From assembly GCA_921293015.1 (NCBI GenBank), contig OV121092.1, positions 4,470,001-4,534,000 on the forward strand: a stretch of 64,000 nucleotides of DNA. The letters are read 5' to 3'. Both the position numbers and the translations under genes were made by a program. The number at the start of each line of letters is the position of its first letter. Position 1 is the stretch's first letter. Below, piece by piece: positions 34,641 to 49,149 of this stretch. Origin of the DNA: Phorcus lineatus. Its lineage: Eukaryota; Mollusca; Gastropoda; Trochida; Trochidae. The notes under the pieces were generated by a model. That model did not search any database. It was given only the letters and a program-made list of their open reading frames with translations, and was not told the origin of the DNA.

Positions 34641-36470
34641 CACAAATTTCATATTTTCCAAAAAATGCTTAAGAATATAACTTCAAGTACTTAAGGAAAT
34701 TATAAAAGAAACATTCTCTTTCAAAAGTGTTTATAAGTTTTATATTGAGTGTTACTTAAAAAATCACACATCATGCTACTGATTTTGTACAACATGAGCT
34801 CTTTCCTTAACACTTTGAAGATGACTTTGATCATGCAATTTACATCTATTATATTGATTACTAATATTGCTACCAAATGTCAGACGGATTACCTTGAACC
34901 GATGTATGTCATACGGCTTGAGACACTTTGATGCTTTGGTATCTTAGTTGCAACCGTCACAGTACCTACATGTATACAGATTATTCCCATTTAGGTCCCT
35001 TTTTTAAAATTGCACTGTTTACCATCTTACCTAAATATCTTAAATATTAATACAAAGTGGATATCTCTTTTTCCTTGACTAATAGTAGATTTACTAAATA
35101 AAAAGCAAAATAATAGTTATATGAAAAGAAGCTATGAAAATGGTATAATAAATTTTAATCAATGCAAAATGTTATTAAAGCATTAAACATCACACTTACA
35201 CAGCTTAACGGTTGTATTGCAGGTTGTTGATGAAGTTTTAACAAGAAGTAAACTTTGGAATTAAGGAACCTGATACTATATATCCAAATTCGATGCATAT
35301 CTAGCTTTGAGTTGATCCTCTGAAATACGATTAAATGCATTTTCTTCAATGTTTTGTACACCTATTTAAGAGTGGTTTGACAAAGCAACACTTACATTCA
35401 TTTAAACCTAAGTGTTGCTTTTTAACGTTAAAAATATCAATGGTATTATATATTGTAAGTAATTATATTAGGAGTATATCAGTTGAACTTTATCAGTGCA
35501 ATGATTACTGTTACAATTCATTAGACAGATAAAAGAAAAATATAATGAATCACTGCGGCCAAAAAAATCATTTCATTATCCTTTATTTGAATTTGTCCTT
35601 GTATACTGTATTTCCTAAAGTTTACAAGCTTCATATGGAAACTATAGATGTTGTTGAACATCTTCTTGTTCCTTACTTTACACTTAAATATGGCACATTC
35701 GTGGGCGTTTTATCAGGCAGTTTACCCGTATTGTCACACTTATAGCTCAATGAAATATTACATTAAAACGCTTCATTTTGAATGTTTTAACTGACTCTCT
35801 TTCAATGAATTGACATGATAATTTATTTTATTTTTTGTTCCAAAGTTTTGCTACAAATTCGCTTTGAAATGGATTTGTGTATTAGTGCATCGATTTATAA
35901 TTGCACCCTTGGCTGTAGATTTATTGAAGAATTGAATTAAACAGCTGACGTATGTTTTTTTAACAACGGTTATATTTCTGGTGTATTAAAGTTGAATTTA
36001 CAAAACTATTTGACACTTAAACACACATTTACAGTAATAACAGCTGACCGACCCTAATGCAACAGTTAATAAGATATAAGATAACCAATAACAGCCATAG
36101 AAATTATCAAATACATTGCATATGCCAATGTATCCTTTCTAAGTAGAAGACGAAACACATTACAGCTCATTAGTAGGAGTCGGAAGAGCTTTAACCATGC
36201 ATAGCATTCGGTAAGCGGGAGGCGTTATAATGAGAATGCGTTGTAGAGGAGAGAAACTTTAACAACTATCTGCTTTCCTAAGATAATATGCTTTCCTGAC
36301 ATAAGCAGTTCATCTTTAAAAACTGTACAAAAGTTAACAGTTTCCAAATAATCTTAAATTGTGTGAATCTCTAAGAAATTATAAAATATAAATTTCTCGA
36401 AATTTATAGAAACTTTCTAGATAAGTTCCAAGTACTTTCTAAACATTTCTAGAATCGTGGTACACTGTTT
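34641..36470. other. Non-coding, nothing recognised
   Basis: Chance frames of 60-68 codons only. The part near 36020-36060 is a diverged match of 53500-53545 (ACAGCTGA..CTAATGCAAC). Confidence 0.4.
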
Positions 36471-36850
36471 CTTGGCCTAGTGGATTTACATTACCAACAA
36501 ATCGAATGATAAAGCAATGATTGGACAGTAGTTGATATATTCTGCTTGTCCAATTTTGTGTAAAGAGCATGGAAATAATGAGCTCCTAATAACCATCTCA
36601 TCTCCGTTAACATTATCAACATAGCGTAAATTGTATTGGAAGAATATTCCGGGCTGAGTTGATGAGATTTTGTATTAAACCCAAGGGTTCCATCACAATG
36701 TTGCTTGGGATAACTTTATAAGGGGTTTCTTTTAATTGAGATTAGACATCGGAATGAAAATATGATGAATTGTTGATATGTACTCTCAACTCAATGTGAC
36801 CATTAGTAAATCTTGACCTTGATATCTTGTTTCTTTTAAGATCTTTATTA
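36471..36850 (+). repeat. Paralogous block, copy 1, with the empty Tc1 site
   Basis: It matches 53555-53743 plus 55598-55740, with shared words AAGCAATGATTGGACAGTAG, AATAATGAGCTCCTAAT and GTTGCTTGGGATAACTTTAT. The Tc1-containing block that splits the 53-55-kb copy is missing here, at about 36696. Confidence 0.8.
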
Positions 36851-37340
36851 ACTCTTCTTTAAATCGAAACTTTTCTGGACCTAAGCCTAATCGTTTAAAG
36901 TTTCTAACTTTATCTTCGAAAAATACTCTTTATTGAAAATATTATTTTATTTCAAAGGAATAGAATACTGATTGGTCAATCATTCAAGTAATCACAGATA
37001 TATATATATATATATATATATGGTGCCTTGGAACATAAAGTAAAGCAATTAAAACATTAATGAGGTAGTTACGTTATAGGTTCTAATTATGTTCTAATTT
37101 TTGTGAACGATTATTCGTCAAATACCAATTCTTGTAACCACAATAGTAGAAAAAGGTAGAAAGAAATCAATAAAAACAACATTGTCTCAACACATATACT
37201 TGCTATCCGAGGTAGTTTATCTGAATCGTATGTAAAATCTACTTATCAAATGTTTGTGATAATTATTTATCAATTGCAAGGCAGTGTTTGTCATTTGAAA
37301 ATGCCTTTTTTTCATTCAGCATCTTTAAACAAATACGTAT
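36851..37340. other. Non-coding; includes a (TA)n run at 36996-37021
   Basis: The only structure is the short TA microsatellite. Confidence 0.5.
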
Positions 37341-37381
37341 TTACTACTACTACTACTACCACCACTACTACGACTACTACG

Positions 37382-37412
<31 letters not shown>

Positions 37413-37510
37413 TTTCTACTACTACTACTTCTACTACTACAACATCCGCTATTTCTACTTCTTATACTATTAGTACAACTACTACTTCTACTACTGTTTC
37501 TTCTACTGCT
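37341..37510. repeat. (ACT)n microsatellite, degenerate
   Basis: Mostly TAC/ACT triplets with CAC, GAC and TCT variants. The poly-threonine and poly-tyrosine frames over it are low-complexity artefacts, not genes. Confidence 0.95.
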
Positions 37511-37820
37511 GCTAATAACGATAAGAAGGATATTATCGGTATCATAAGTATGTCTACCACTGCTAATAATACTTTTCGTCCATGACTAATACTTTTAATG
37601 ACAACCATATTACAACTACATCTGCTATTATTTCCAATCATTTACTGCATATCATGATGATAAAAAATGGTTATGCATAAAGCAATGTGGTATGGCGCTT
37701 CAACAGTCAACCATACTTTACAACGGTGCAAAGATGTAATCAGTGAACTGAATAGACTCAGTGGTCGTGTCAACCTATATGTCATATGAAGTAGAAACAA
37801 AACAATAATGATGATAATGC
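37511..37820. other. Non-coding, nothing recognised
   Basis: Short unremarkable stretch between the microsatellite and the tandem array. Confidence 0.4.
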
Positions 37821-40800
37821 TAGATAATAACTAGTTAAAGTCCCTTGAACATCGTCTGTGAGTCGTAAAAACAACATATTTAAGAGACGTTAATTATAAA
37901 ACCACACCATAGATCCTTTCTTTATAGATCAGCCAGTATTTTCCTGAGGTAACATATATGCAAGCAAAGGATCGAAGAAGAGCAAACATTTGCTTTAAAA
38001 TCAATCATCACTGAAGAGCAGTCGACCAAAGTTATTTCCCAGGAGATCAAATCTTTGTTACTTTCATCAATCTCCTTGTTATGAATGGGATTGTTGTTAT
38101 TTCTTCTCTCTTCAGAATGCTGCTTTCAAAACTTACTTCATGCTTTGCTTCATTTGTGAAGATCAAGGTTGATGATATCATTTGTTTAGAGTTAAATGTC
38201 AATTTATGAATTTTCAATATTTATACGTTGATCAACTTTAACAAGTCAATCAGAAACTATTATAATTTTTTTAAATGTGATATCAAAAATCTAATTCAAT
38301 TTATACCCTTTCAAACATCATCCTTATTTTCGTATCTTTTGACAATTATTTGGTCTCCACAAAAGATCTGTTCAATCACAAATATAAAGTGCATCAGGAT
38401 TATGTGTATGGTAAAACATGCCTCAATCCCACAACTCGAGTTGTAAACTAGAAGGGAGTACAAAAAAGGCTTACAAATGGTGGTGTGACGTCATCGGAGA
38501 AGCAGCGCTGTGTTTACACAATTGGAGAATACTACTACTTATATGTGATATTAGTTTTATCATTCATCATATTCTCGTAAATTCTTTTGTGATAAGTTTA
38601 ATTCGTTTTTTTATAACAATGAACATATTGCATTTGATTGTGCTTTATCAATTTTGATAGCATAAGTGTGAAAGTTGCTTACATAACAGATGAAAACTAA
38701 AATTGATATTTGAATGGTATCACTTTATGCATGACACATTAATGATAGTATTGTTTTTGCTTAGACCAACATGAACAACGAATTCAATGTTTAAAATACA
38801 TTTATCAAACACCAAATCTAAAGGTCGATAAAATCAAAAGAAATTCTATTGATAAAAACTATATTTTCCTATTTGAAAACTTATTGTCATAGAGTTATGC
38901 CGGATACAAACATAAATATACACAAACAAAATCAAATGTTAAGAAAATATTAAATTAGAATGTAGACTGATCGAAATTCGTTAACGTTTCGCTTTAGTAT
39001 ATGGAAAGGGGGCATCTATCTAGCAGTATGAAAATTTGCCCTTTTTTCATTTTCTGATAAACAGTTTTACTCAATATCCGTGTTGTATCTGGCAAGCAAT
39101 CGAAAACTTCATATACTCCTGTCTTCTTGATAGCATGTTATTATTGGAAAAGTAAGTGCAACATGGTTACTCTACCACCCTCATCAGACAACCTTCCATT
39201 AGATGTCAAGCTATCAGACACTCATGACATCAACAAGCCACAAAAAGCACTACACACTATCGTTTTGTTTAATTGCTAAAAAGGAGGCAGCTTTCATCTA
39301 AAGGCGAGAAAGAAAGGAAACAAACTCCTCCTGCGTCCATGAAGAAGAGAACACAGGAAAGATGCACTTAGTGTTTGTGGTCAATATACTTTTCAAAGTG
39401 TTTGATGATTCGTTTATATATTATGGATCTTTGATCTGACAAGCGCTCAGAAGGAACAAGCATTAAATTTTCTCTGTGCAACTTGTTATTGACAATAGAT
39501 AATAACTAGTTAAAGTCCCTTGAAAATCGTCTGTGAGTCGTAAAAACAACATATTTAAGAGAGACGTTAATTATAAAACCACACCATAGATCCTTTCTTT
39601 ATAGATCAGCCAGTATTTTCCTGAGGTAACATATATGCAAGCAAAGGATCGAAGAAGAGCAAACATTTGCTTTAAAATCAATCATCACTGAAGAGCAGTC
39701 GACCAAAGTTATTTCCCAGGAGATCAAATCTTTGTTACTTTCATCAATCTCCTTGTTATGAATGGGATTGTTGTTATTTCTTCTCTCTTCAGAATGCCGC
39801 TTTCAAAACTTACTTCATGCTTTGCTTCATTTGTGAAGATCAAGGTTGATGATATCATTTGTTTAGAGTTAAATGTCAATTTATGAATTTTCAATATTTA
39901 TACGTTGATCAACTTTAACAAGTCAATCAGAAACTATTATAATTTTTTTAAATGTGATATCAAAAATCTAATTCAATTTATACCCTTTCATACATCATCC
40001 TTATTTTCGTATCTTTTGACAATTATTTGGTCTCCACAAAAGATTTGTTCAATCACAAATATAAAGTGCATCAGGATTATGTGTATGATAAAACATGCCT
40101 CAATCCCACAACTCGAGTTGTAAACTAGAAGGGAGTAAAAAAAAGGCTTACAAATGGTGGTGTGACGTCATCGGAGAAGCAGCGCTGTGTTTACACAATT
40201 GGAGAATACTACTACTTATATGTGATATTAGTTTTATCATTCATCATATTCTCGTAAATTCTTTTGTGATAAGTTTAATTCGTTTTTTTTATAACAATGA
40301 ACATATTGCATTTGATTGTGCTTTATCAATTTTGATAGCATAAGTGTGAAAGTTGCTTACATAACAGATGAAAACTAAAATTGATATTTGAATGGTATCA
40401 CTTTATGCATGACACAATAATGATAGTATTGTTTTTGCTTACACCAACATGAACAACGAATTCAATGTTTAAAATACATTTATCAAACACCAAATCTAAA
40501 GGTCGATAAAATCAAAAGAAATTCTATTGATAAAAACTATATTTTCCTATTTGAAAACTTATTGTCATAGAGTTATGCCGGATACAAACATAAATATACA
40601 CAAACAAAATCAAATGTTAAGAAAATATTAAATTAGAATGTAGACTGATCGAAATTCGTTAACGTTTCGCTTTAGTATATGGAAAGGGGGCATCTATCTA
40701 GCAGTATGAAAATTTGCCCTTTTTTCATTTTCTGATAAACAGTTTTACTCAATATCCGTGTTGTATCTGGCAAGCAATCGAAAACTTCATATACTCCTGT

Positions 40801-42851
40801 CTTCTTGATAGCATGTTATTATTGGAAAAGTAAGTGCAACATGGTTACTCTACCACCCTCATCAGACAACCTTCCATTAGATGTCAAGCTATCAGACACT
40901 CATGACATCAACAAGCCACAAAAAGCACTACACACTATCGTTTTGTTTAATTGCTAAAAAGGAGGCAGCTTTCATCTAAAGGCGAGAAAGAAAGGAAACA
41001 AACTCCTCCTGCGTCCATGAAGAAGAGAACACAGGAAAGATGCACTTAGTGTTTGTGGTCAATATACTTTTCAAAGTGTTTGATGATTCGTTTATATATT
41101 ATGGATCTTTGATCTGACAAGCGCTCAGAAGGAACAAGCATTAAATTTTCTCTGTGCAACTTGTTATTGACAATAGATAATAACTAGTTAAAGTCCCTTG
41201 AAAATCGTCTGTGAGTCGTAAAAACAACATATTTAAGAGAGACGTTAATTATAAAACCACACCATAGATCCTTTCTTTATAGATCAGCCAGTATTTTCCT
41301 GAGGTAACATATATGCAAGCAAAGGATCGAAGAAGAGCAAACATTTGCTTTAAAATCAATCATCACTGAAGAGCAGTCGACCAAAGTTATTTCCCAGGAG
41401 ATCAAATCTTTGTTACTTTCATCAATCTCCTTGTTATGAATGGGATTGTTGTTATTTCTTCTCTCTTCAGAATGCTGCTTTCAAAACTTACTTCATGCTT
41501 TGCTTCATTTGTGAAGATCAAGGTTGATGATATCATTTGTTTAGAGTTAAATGTCAATTTATGAATTTTCAATATTTATACGTTGATCAACTTTAACAAG
41601 TCAATCAGAAACTATTATAATTTTTTTAAATGTGATATCAAAAATCTAATTCAATTTATACCCTTTCATACATCATCCTTATTTTCGTATCTTTTGACAA
41701 TTATTTGGTCTCCACAAAAGATTTGTTCAATCACAAATATAAAGTGCATCAGGATTATGTGTATGATAAAACATGCCTCAATCCCACAACTCGAGTTGTA
41801 AACTAGAAGGGAGTAAAAAAAAGGCTTACAAATGGTGGTGTGACGTCATCGGAGAAGCAGCGCTGTGTTTACACAATTGGAGAATACTACTACTTATATG
41901 TGATATTAGTTTTATCATTCATCATATTCTCGTAAATTCTTTTGTGATAAGTTTAATTCGTTTTTTTTATAACAATGAACATATTGCATTTGATTGTGCT
42001 TTATCAATTTTGATAGCATAAGTGTGAAAGTTGCTTACATAACAGATGAAAACTAAAATTGATATTTGAATGGTATCACTTTATGCATGACACAATAATG
42101 ATAGTATTGTTTTTGCTTACACCAACATGAACAACGAATTCAATGTTTAAAATACATTTATCAAACACCAAATCTAAAGGTCGATAAAATCAAAAGAAAT
42201 TCTATTGATAAAAACTATATTTTCCTATTTGAAAACTTATTGTCATAGAGTTATGCCGGATACAAACATAAATATACACAAACAAAATCAAATGTTAAGA
42301 AAATATTAAATTAGAATGTAGACTGATCGAAATTCGTTAACGTTTCGCTTTAGTATATGGAAAGGGGGCATCTATCTAGCAGTATGAAAATTTGCCCTTT
42401 TTTCATTTTCTGAAAAAAAGTTTTACTCAATATCCGTGTTGTATCTGGCAAGCAATCGAAAACTTCATATACTCCTGCCTTCTTGATAGCATGTTATTAT
42501 TGGAAAAGTAAGTGCAACATGGTTACTCTACCACCCTCATCAGACAACCTTCCATTAGATGTCAAGCTATCAGACACTCATGACATCAACAAGCCACAAA
42601 AAGCACTACACACTATCGTTTTGTTTAATTGCTAAAAAGGAGGCAGCTTTCATCTAAAGGCGAGAAAGAAAGGAAACAAACTCCTCCTGCGTCCATGAAG
42701 AAGAGAACACAGGAAAGATGCACTTAGTGTTTGTAGTCAATATACTTTTCAAAGTGTTTGATGATTCGTTTAAATATTATGGATCTTTGATCTGACAAGC
42801 GCTCAGAAGGAACAAGCATTAAATTTTCTCTGTGCAACTTGTTATTGACAA
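37821..42851 (+). repeat. Tandem array of three nearly identical 1.68-kb units
   Basis: Units run 37821-39495, 39496-41173 and 41174-42851. Each begins TAGATAATAACTAGTTAAAG and ends in TTGTTATTGACAA. Differences are few: unit 1 has about ten private changes, mostly in its first half (for example ATCTGTTC against ATTTGTTC), and unit 3 has four near its end. The first halves of units 2 and 3 are almost identical. Frames of 72 and about 80 codons recur in each unit (38228, 39905, 41583; 38418, 40095, 41773) but show no family motif and repeat because the DNA does. Each unit has one TGACGTCA. The last 450 bp of the unit has old single-copy relatives at 56060-56480 and 60840-61120, so it was amplified from the local segmental repeat. 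Confidence 0.97.
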
Positions 42852-43110
42852 TTAGAAATCGCAATTAAGAGTGATTCATGCAGCTAAAGTGGACAACTGA
42901 ATGACAAAGAGTTTTCACAACATAATCATCGGTTCTTGAGTTGTCTTTTTTAAAAGAAAATAAACCATGATGAACACCATACCTAGGCATACTCGTTCAA
43001 GGAAGCAGACAGATATATTATGATGTAGAATGCTATAAGACTAGGCTCGTAGATCATACTTCAGCTGGTGACATATGTAATTTACTTTGATATAAATTTG
43101 TTAATGTTTC
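42852..43110 (+). repeat. Paralogous block following the array (matches 56490-56640 and 61130-61340)
   Basis: AAGAGTGATTCATG..AAAGTGGACAACTGA and AATAAACCATGAT recur at 61.13 and 61.24 kb. The first part also recurs at 10.92, 22.71, 51.19 and 56.5 kb, six copies in all. Confidence 0.65.
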
Positions 43111-46100
43111 TGAGCTAGGTGTCTGTGACTTGTTAATCAATAGTTATTTCAAGATCGACATGAGTTTAATTGATATTGAAACTAGTAACCGATTTCAACA
43201 GTAATGCACCAATCCTGATGTGTAATATGCTTTAACTACATTTATGCAGACAATTCATATCATGAAAACGATGCCCTAGGAAATATATCAGACAAAATGT
43301 TACCAGAACACAAACACCAGGCACCATTCTTTAAGATATCAAGCTATCAAACTAAACCTGAAAGTAACAAACTTGTTCGATAAATATTTTATTTAGTTTT
43401 TTCTTATGGTGCACTAAAACATCCATACACGAAAGTTGTGTATGGAATGAATAAAGCATGTCGTCCTTTAGATGTCCACTTTAAAGGTTGAGGAACGCTG
43501 TGGAGCAGGAGGAAGAGTCTGTAAAGCTACTGTAATATCCCACATCAAAGAAGTAGATACATATAGAGAGATAAACAAGGCATCCAGCTGTTGATCTTAA
43601 TCATTTATTTTGATTCAAATTTGAGAAACTCTTTGAGATGCGTGTATACCAATAGTAATTGTAGAACCTTACATTGATTTTATTTATCTAGGTTGTAACA
43701 AGTGTTGTGTGTTGACTTACATCATTTGTGTTGTTTATTAAACTCAACAGAGCATATTTCTATTATTTTTACCTGAAGGAACACAACACACCCTAAACAA
43801 GTAAAATAAATACACCTCCTTTTTTCGGTCTTAAATAATAAATAATAAATACAAGTAGGACTCAAGGCATATGGATCGCAGCGTTAAAAACCCTAAGAAA
43901 ATTCTTTCTACTGAACTATCCTTGACATTACTAAAAATTACAAGGACAAACCTAAAATGATAAGAATTGAAAAGATAATGAATCAATGGTTAGGAAGGGA
44001 TCTAACTCCCCGAAGGAAGGCAAATTTATTTTTTAAAAGTACACTTATTGGATCCATTTTCGATGTTCCTCCTCCTTGTACTTACCTTACGACCTTTTTG
44101 AAAGTCAATTGACACATATAATTTTTAAACTCATGATGACGCAATAGTAACTTCCCTGATGTTATTATTTATTGTGAAACGTTGCACATTTGACATTGTT
44201 TTTATCTTTTCTCTGGAACACTTTTTAATATGTGAATAGTGTCTTGGTGTTGATTATTGATTCAATTAACAAATCATTATTGATTCAGTCTCATTCATAG
44301 GATTGCAAATATATAATTCCGTAGCAAATAAAAGTTCCTCAAGTTCATCGTGCAAACATGACATTTTACATATTAATCCTTGGCATGGATCCTTTACAGA
44401 GTACCCTAAACAAAGTGGTAGCTTACTGATCATGAGGTGACATTTCATAATCCAAGTTATGAATGTGTTGTTGCAACAGACTTAAAAACACGAAAGTTGT
44501 AGACTCAATATTCTTGTGAATAAAAATAAAGAATATTCTTTCAATAAACCTTATTAGACATAGTTGATGGTCAGTCTAAGAAAATCAATATATGATTAAC
44601 AAGATTCTATAGTAATATTTCTTAATAATTGTGTTAACAAACTGAAGTAAATAAACTAAATCATACTTGAGAGAAATAACTGCAAAGGTGGGCATAAACC
44701 CTTGATATGACAAGGAGTACTTGATCCTTTGTGTACTTCGAGATCTTGCCTAAATTTAAAATTCAAATCCGATTAGCTTGAGGGAGTACACTCTATTTAA
44801 AACAGGATTATATTCTTCTGATCACTTGTCTCCTTATCTCTCATAGCAAGTGCAGAAAATAGTTCACTGAGTACAGAAAGATATAACATTGTAGAACAAA
44901 ATCATCGTTTACTTCATGTCAATGAGAAATTTAAGAATCATCAGGAAAGAATAATGAAGACTTATTCCCCAAATAAGACAATACTTTCTTATTTTTTACA
45001 ACAACAAGTGAAAATTGAAAATAAAGTGAAAATAATAATTCTGTAATACGGTTCTGAGCTGTCACCATCTGATAAATTGTCTCTTGAAACTGTATGTATA
45101 CACGTCTTTCTCTGACATTAACGTGGATCTTCTTGTGTACTTTTACCATGTGCTTTGGCAGAAGTTTAACGATGGATTATGCTCATACATTGAATTTTTT
45201 TTATAAATTCAGAAGTCAAAAAAGCAATGACACAGAATTTAATCAGCTTTGATCTTATGGGCCAGAACCATTACTCAATGCTTCTCCATCTATTCCAAAT
45301 GAAACAGTTTTCAATGTTTAGGAAAACTAAGATAATTGAATTCTAAAGAGAGTTTAAAATAAGTCCTACTAGATAATAGATGGCAGGTCTCAGTCTATTC
45401 TAGAAAACATATGTTCAAAAACACAACTATAATCAAGGTTTTCAGCACGAAGTATCCTGGAGGGAGACCTAATTAGTTTCATCAACACACACAGAAATGA
45501 AAGATTAAACTGAAAACCGCGCTTGATATCGACCCACGTTTAGAATTAAATTCAATGAAAATAGACATCGAAAATAGATTTTTGTTCAAATCTTGATAAA
45601 CATATAAGTGTGAGTAAATGAATAAATCTAGTTGATAAATATATTAATGCATGACTTACACCTACATTTTTATCTCAAAATGGGCATCATTTCAAGGGTA
45701 AAAAGCAAAAGTAAAAAGACGACAAACACATTGTGAGAAAGAGAAAAACCTGACCTATAGAGCTTGGTTGAACATAAGCAAGGAATACTTGATTCATTGA
45801 ATATATTACTGGAAATTTTGATTAACAGAAACCAAAATATACTTCACAATGCATTTTCAAGCCCATGTCTCTTTTTCTTAGTATATTATTGAGCATTTTA
45901 GATTCTCATGGGTTATAAAGCAGTAATATTGATTCTGGACGAAAACGGTTTCTATGGCTTTAAACCAAACTTAGTGGTATTTGATTGAGTGATCAAGTCT
46001 TAGTTTCAATACTTTGTTTAACGCAAGACATTTTTAGAAGTAAACTGTTACTCATGGTTAAAAGTCGTGAAAATGCAAGAACGTCCTCTTTGGCTTCCAT

Positions 46101-46861
46101 TCTGTGCGTGTAATCTTTAAACATAAGACAGTGCCCAACTTGTTTTTCTGTCTGACTTTATGCACTAATGGGACCATCATTGTGAAAAACTTTGTATGGA
46201 ACAAAAATCTTCAGCTTTCCTTGCACACACACAAAAAGAAAAACTTGTATATAAATCTTAGTGATTTTTTATCTCAAAATTTACCTCAAACTATTGAGGA
46301 TACAGAATAAGATTAATACAAGCTCTACAATACAATTGAGCTGTCTTTGGTCACATTAAAATCATAATCTATTGAAAGATATTTGCCTATAAGTTTGAGT
46401 TATTATATCCAGTAAAATTTTCAAAAAGAAGAAGCGTTCAAGTCCTATTATTAACATTTCCTTCAGTATTTTATTTCTAGTTTTCTCTTATGAATGGCAT
46501 AATAAATCAATTTTTTAATGATTTAGTTTATGTTTGTGTTACGAATAAAGGTCAAATGATCTTTTCAAGGACGTGTTCATAATCACATTGAATTGAACAA
46601 GTGAAAACCATTTCCATGAATAGGTCTGAAAGGAATCTTTTCTACTGGAATTGGTACGATATGAATTATACTGTTACAATTTTTGAAATCATAATTTTCT
46701 AACTAATACTTCAATTTAAACTGAAATAGTTTGATAATTGCATATTCTGAATGCTGATCAAAAACCATTTCAAAATATCGTCTTTCAAAGATTGATACAT
46801 TCACAACTTTTATTATAAGAAATTTATCCACTGTTTGAACGCGGAGTTGTAATAGACTTAC
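43111..46861. other. Long non-coding stretch, nothing firmly recognised
   Basis: Only short frames (44266-44448, 44931-45149, 46104-46310) without motifs. The part near 43580-43640 (CATCCAGCTGTTGATCTTAATCATTTATTTT) faintly matches 61335-61380, suggesting more diverged paralogy. Confidence 0.35.
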
Positions 46862-47040
46862 CAACACGTCTGGACATGACGAGCTTGAGGCAAAGTTGTA
46901 AACTATATTTCCCTATAAAGCTAACCTGATCAATTAATCAATTACCACTGAGTTATCTTTATCTGTTAGTCATGGGAGATCCTTTCTATTTTGTATCGTA
47001 ATAAATCAATGGATTTACATGACTTACATGGTTTGGTCAG
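46862..47040 (-). pseudogene. Exon relic with conserved splice donor, family E copy 2
   Basis: It matches 63296-63470 closely and 15463-15640 more weakly. On the minus strand the shared end is CATGTCCAGACGTGTTG followed at once by GTAAGTC. A minus-strand frame (46966-47238) overlaps its left half and stops at the site corresponding to FDRLR of copy 1. Several stops follow, so it is dead. The partner PDM-type exon of its segment has not been found nearby. Confidence 0.5.
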
Positions 47041-48910
47041 TGAATTGAATTTTAGAAGCCTATGATATACCGTATTGTTTGACGGTGTTATGATACCGCA
47101 TCTGAAAAGGAAGAGTGGATACATGTTTCTTTGTAATTTAAGTTTTAACTGACCTTTAAAATGCATTTCGCATTTGTATGAACGACCTTTCAAAGGTATT
47201 AGATGAGAATCTAAGTTTTTTATCATCCTACAGATCACATATCATTGCTATAAAAATAGTTCACGTGCCCAACCATATGTCAGTATATGCGTATATAGTA
47301 TACACTGTTACTTAAATCACTCACTATAAGTGTGAATATTGATTGTTATGAATGCCGTTGGAATCTATGACTCACACATGAAAATGATATTCACTACACA
47401 ACTTTCATGTTATCTGAGTAGTGACTTGGTGTTGAGCATACGATGGTCCTATTATTTCAATAGTAGGATTAAGATCATAATTCAGTATTTAAGTAAGGGA
47501 TAAACGCATATTTCGGTGTGATACACTCTTGTAAGGGAATGTGTTCATAATGAAAAACAATGCCTGCAATGAGTGTTTGTCCTTTGCATGGCAGAATGGT
47601 AAGGTTACTAACTACCTATATAAATCCGGACTTCAAAATTAAAATTAAGGATTAAACTTTTACATTTTTATATCCTCTCTAAGATCATCATCATTTTTAA
47701 ATTGTGGTAAAACCATTGTTAGACAAATAAATGAGCTTCCGCAGCATCGTTATGAATCCAGACGTTTAAGAATGACACTACATGACCGTAAAGTGTAATG
47801 GTTAATGAATATTACCTTCATGAGTATTATTAAGGATAGCTTACTTACTGTACGAGGGTTAACAGAATAGCATGATGACAATCAGGTATTTCCAAATTAT
47901 TTATTAACCTTGAGAGCAATCTTTTCAAAAGCTAGTGACAAAATATTACAATCATTCGTAGAGTAGTTTTCGAGCTGTCACATCCCAAAGTGCATAGGGG
48001 GTAAGAAACTGGAAAAATGAATGATGTTGAAAACGATGCAGGAATGTCTGCATAGGAAATCCTTGACCAATTCGTCACCAAGTTCATAAATTATACGTCC
48101 CATTAGCAAAGGACTTTAAGCTTTGTATGCCATTTCTTTTCGGTAAGAGAGACAAAAAAAGTTGTGTCCTGGATGACCCTAACTGGTGGTCACAAGGAAC
48201 AAAACCAATAAACTGAAATCACAACGGCTAAGAAGTTTGTCCAAAAAGGTTTTCTTTTTCACAAGTCTTTTGCTTCTTGAAAAGGAGATGAAATTTAAGA
48301 GCACTGCTCCTGTGGTCAACTAGGCGACACAAGATCACCCTATCTATAAATTATAATACCTATCAGCTATTGAGTACACAATATTTCAGTTTTCTAGACC
48401 TTTTGGGATTAAGAAAGCAAAGCTAGCAACAGCACTATGTAAACATTATACTAGGTTTTTATGTTCGACATGCACATTGCTAGATTACAAGATAAATTAA
48501 GCTATTAAACAACATAGTTGTCTTTTTGAATGATTATGCTTTTCAAAAGTGTACAAAAAGAGCTATATGTACTATAGTTTGTTATCATTTATTTATCATA
48601 TCACTGGTCAAAAAATCTATATCGTATATCAATTTGATAAAGCCAAATGACTCTTGGATCTGAAAGAAATGGACAATGTCATGCCAAATTATTTTGTTGA
48701 ATTTAAATACATCAGCATAAACAATATTGTTTCACAGGAACATCATTATTACAAACTAAAAGTCACACGGCGATACATTTTCTGCAACAAACGATAACTA
48801 CAACACCCATACTTACATTATATTTAACGTTCCATTGGCTTGTATAACATTCTTTTACATATAATTATTTGGGTTTGTAACTGGCAAGAGCTGAACAATA
48901 ATTTCGTGAC
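47041..48910. other. Non-coding, nothing recognised
   Basis: No coding frame or matched repeat was seen. Confidence 0.4.
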
Positions 48911-49125
48911 AATGAGTGAGGGATTGAACGTGTCTTCAGCATTGTTTCAGTCATTCAGCACTTAATTGAAGATCATCAAAAAGTGTGTATACAGTAGAAA
49001 GAAAATGGATCGACAGGTTAGGAAGGGAGATAGTAAGTTTTTGAACAATTCAAATTTGGTCTGGTTTATCTGTGTCGATATGCCAAGTTTAAGTTCCCCC
49101 ATCATGAGAATGAAAGTTCAGACTG
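48911..49125 (-). mobile_element. SINE family 2, strongly diverged copy
   Basis: GAGTGAGGGATTGAACGTGTC, ATTGTTTCAGTCATT, ATGGATCGACAGG, CAAATTTGGTCTGGTTT and CATAGCTCTCTGG appear in the order found in the minus-strand SINE at 61473-61791. A 62-codon frame across it is incidental. Confidence 0.65.
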
Positions 49126-49149
49126 TCATAGCTCTCTGGTCACTAACAC

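Noticed and set aside
37250-37585. 111-codon threonine-rich open frame
   Set aside because: It is the translation of the (ACT)n microsatellite; the parallel tyrosine-rich frame in another phase shows the same artefact.
38228-42021. Repeated 72- and 82-codon frames in each 1.68-kb unit
   Set aside because: Their recurrence only reflects the near-identity of the units. The frames differ in length between units through a single-base change in a T run, and no motif or start context supports translation.
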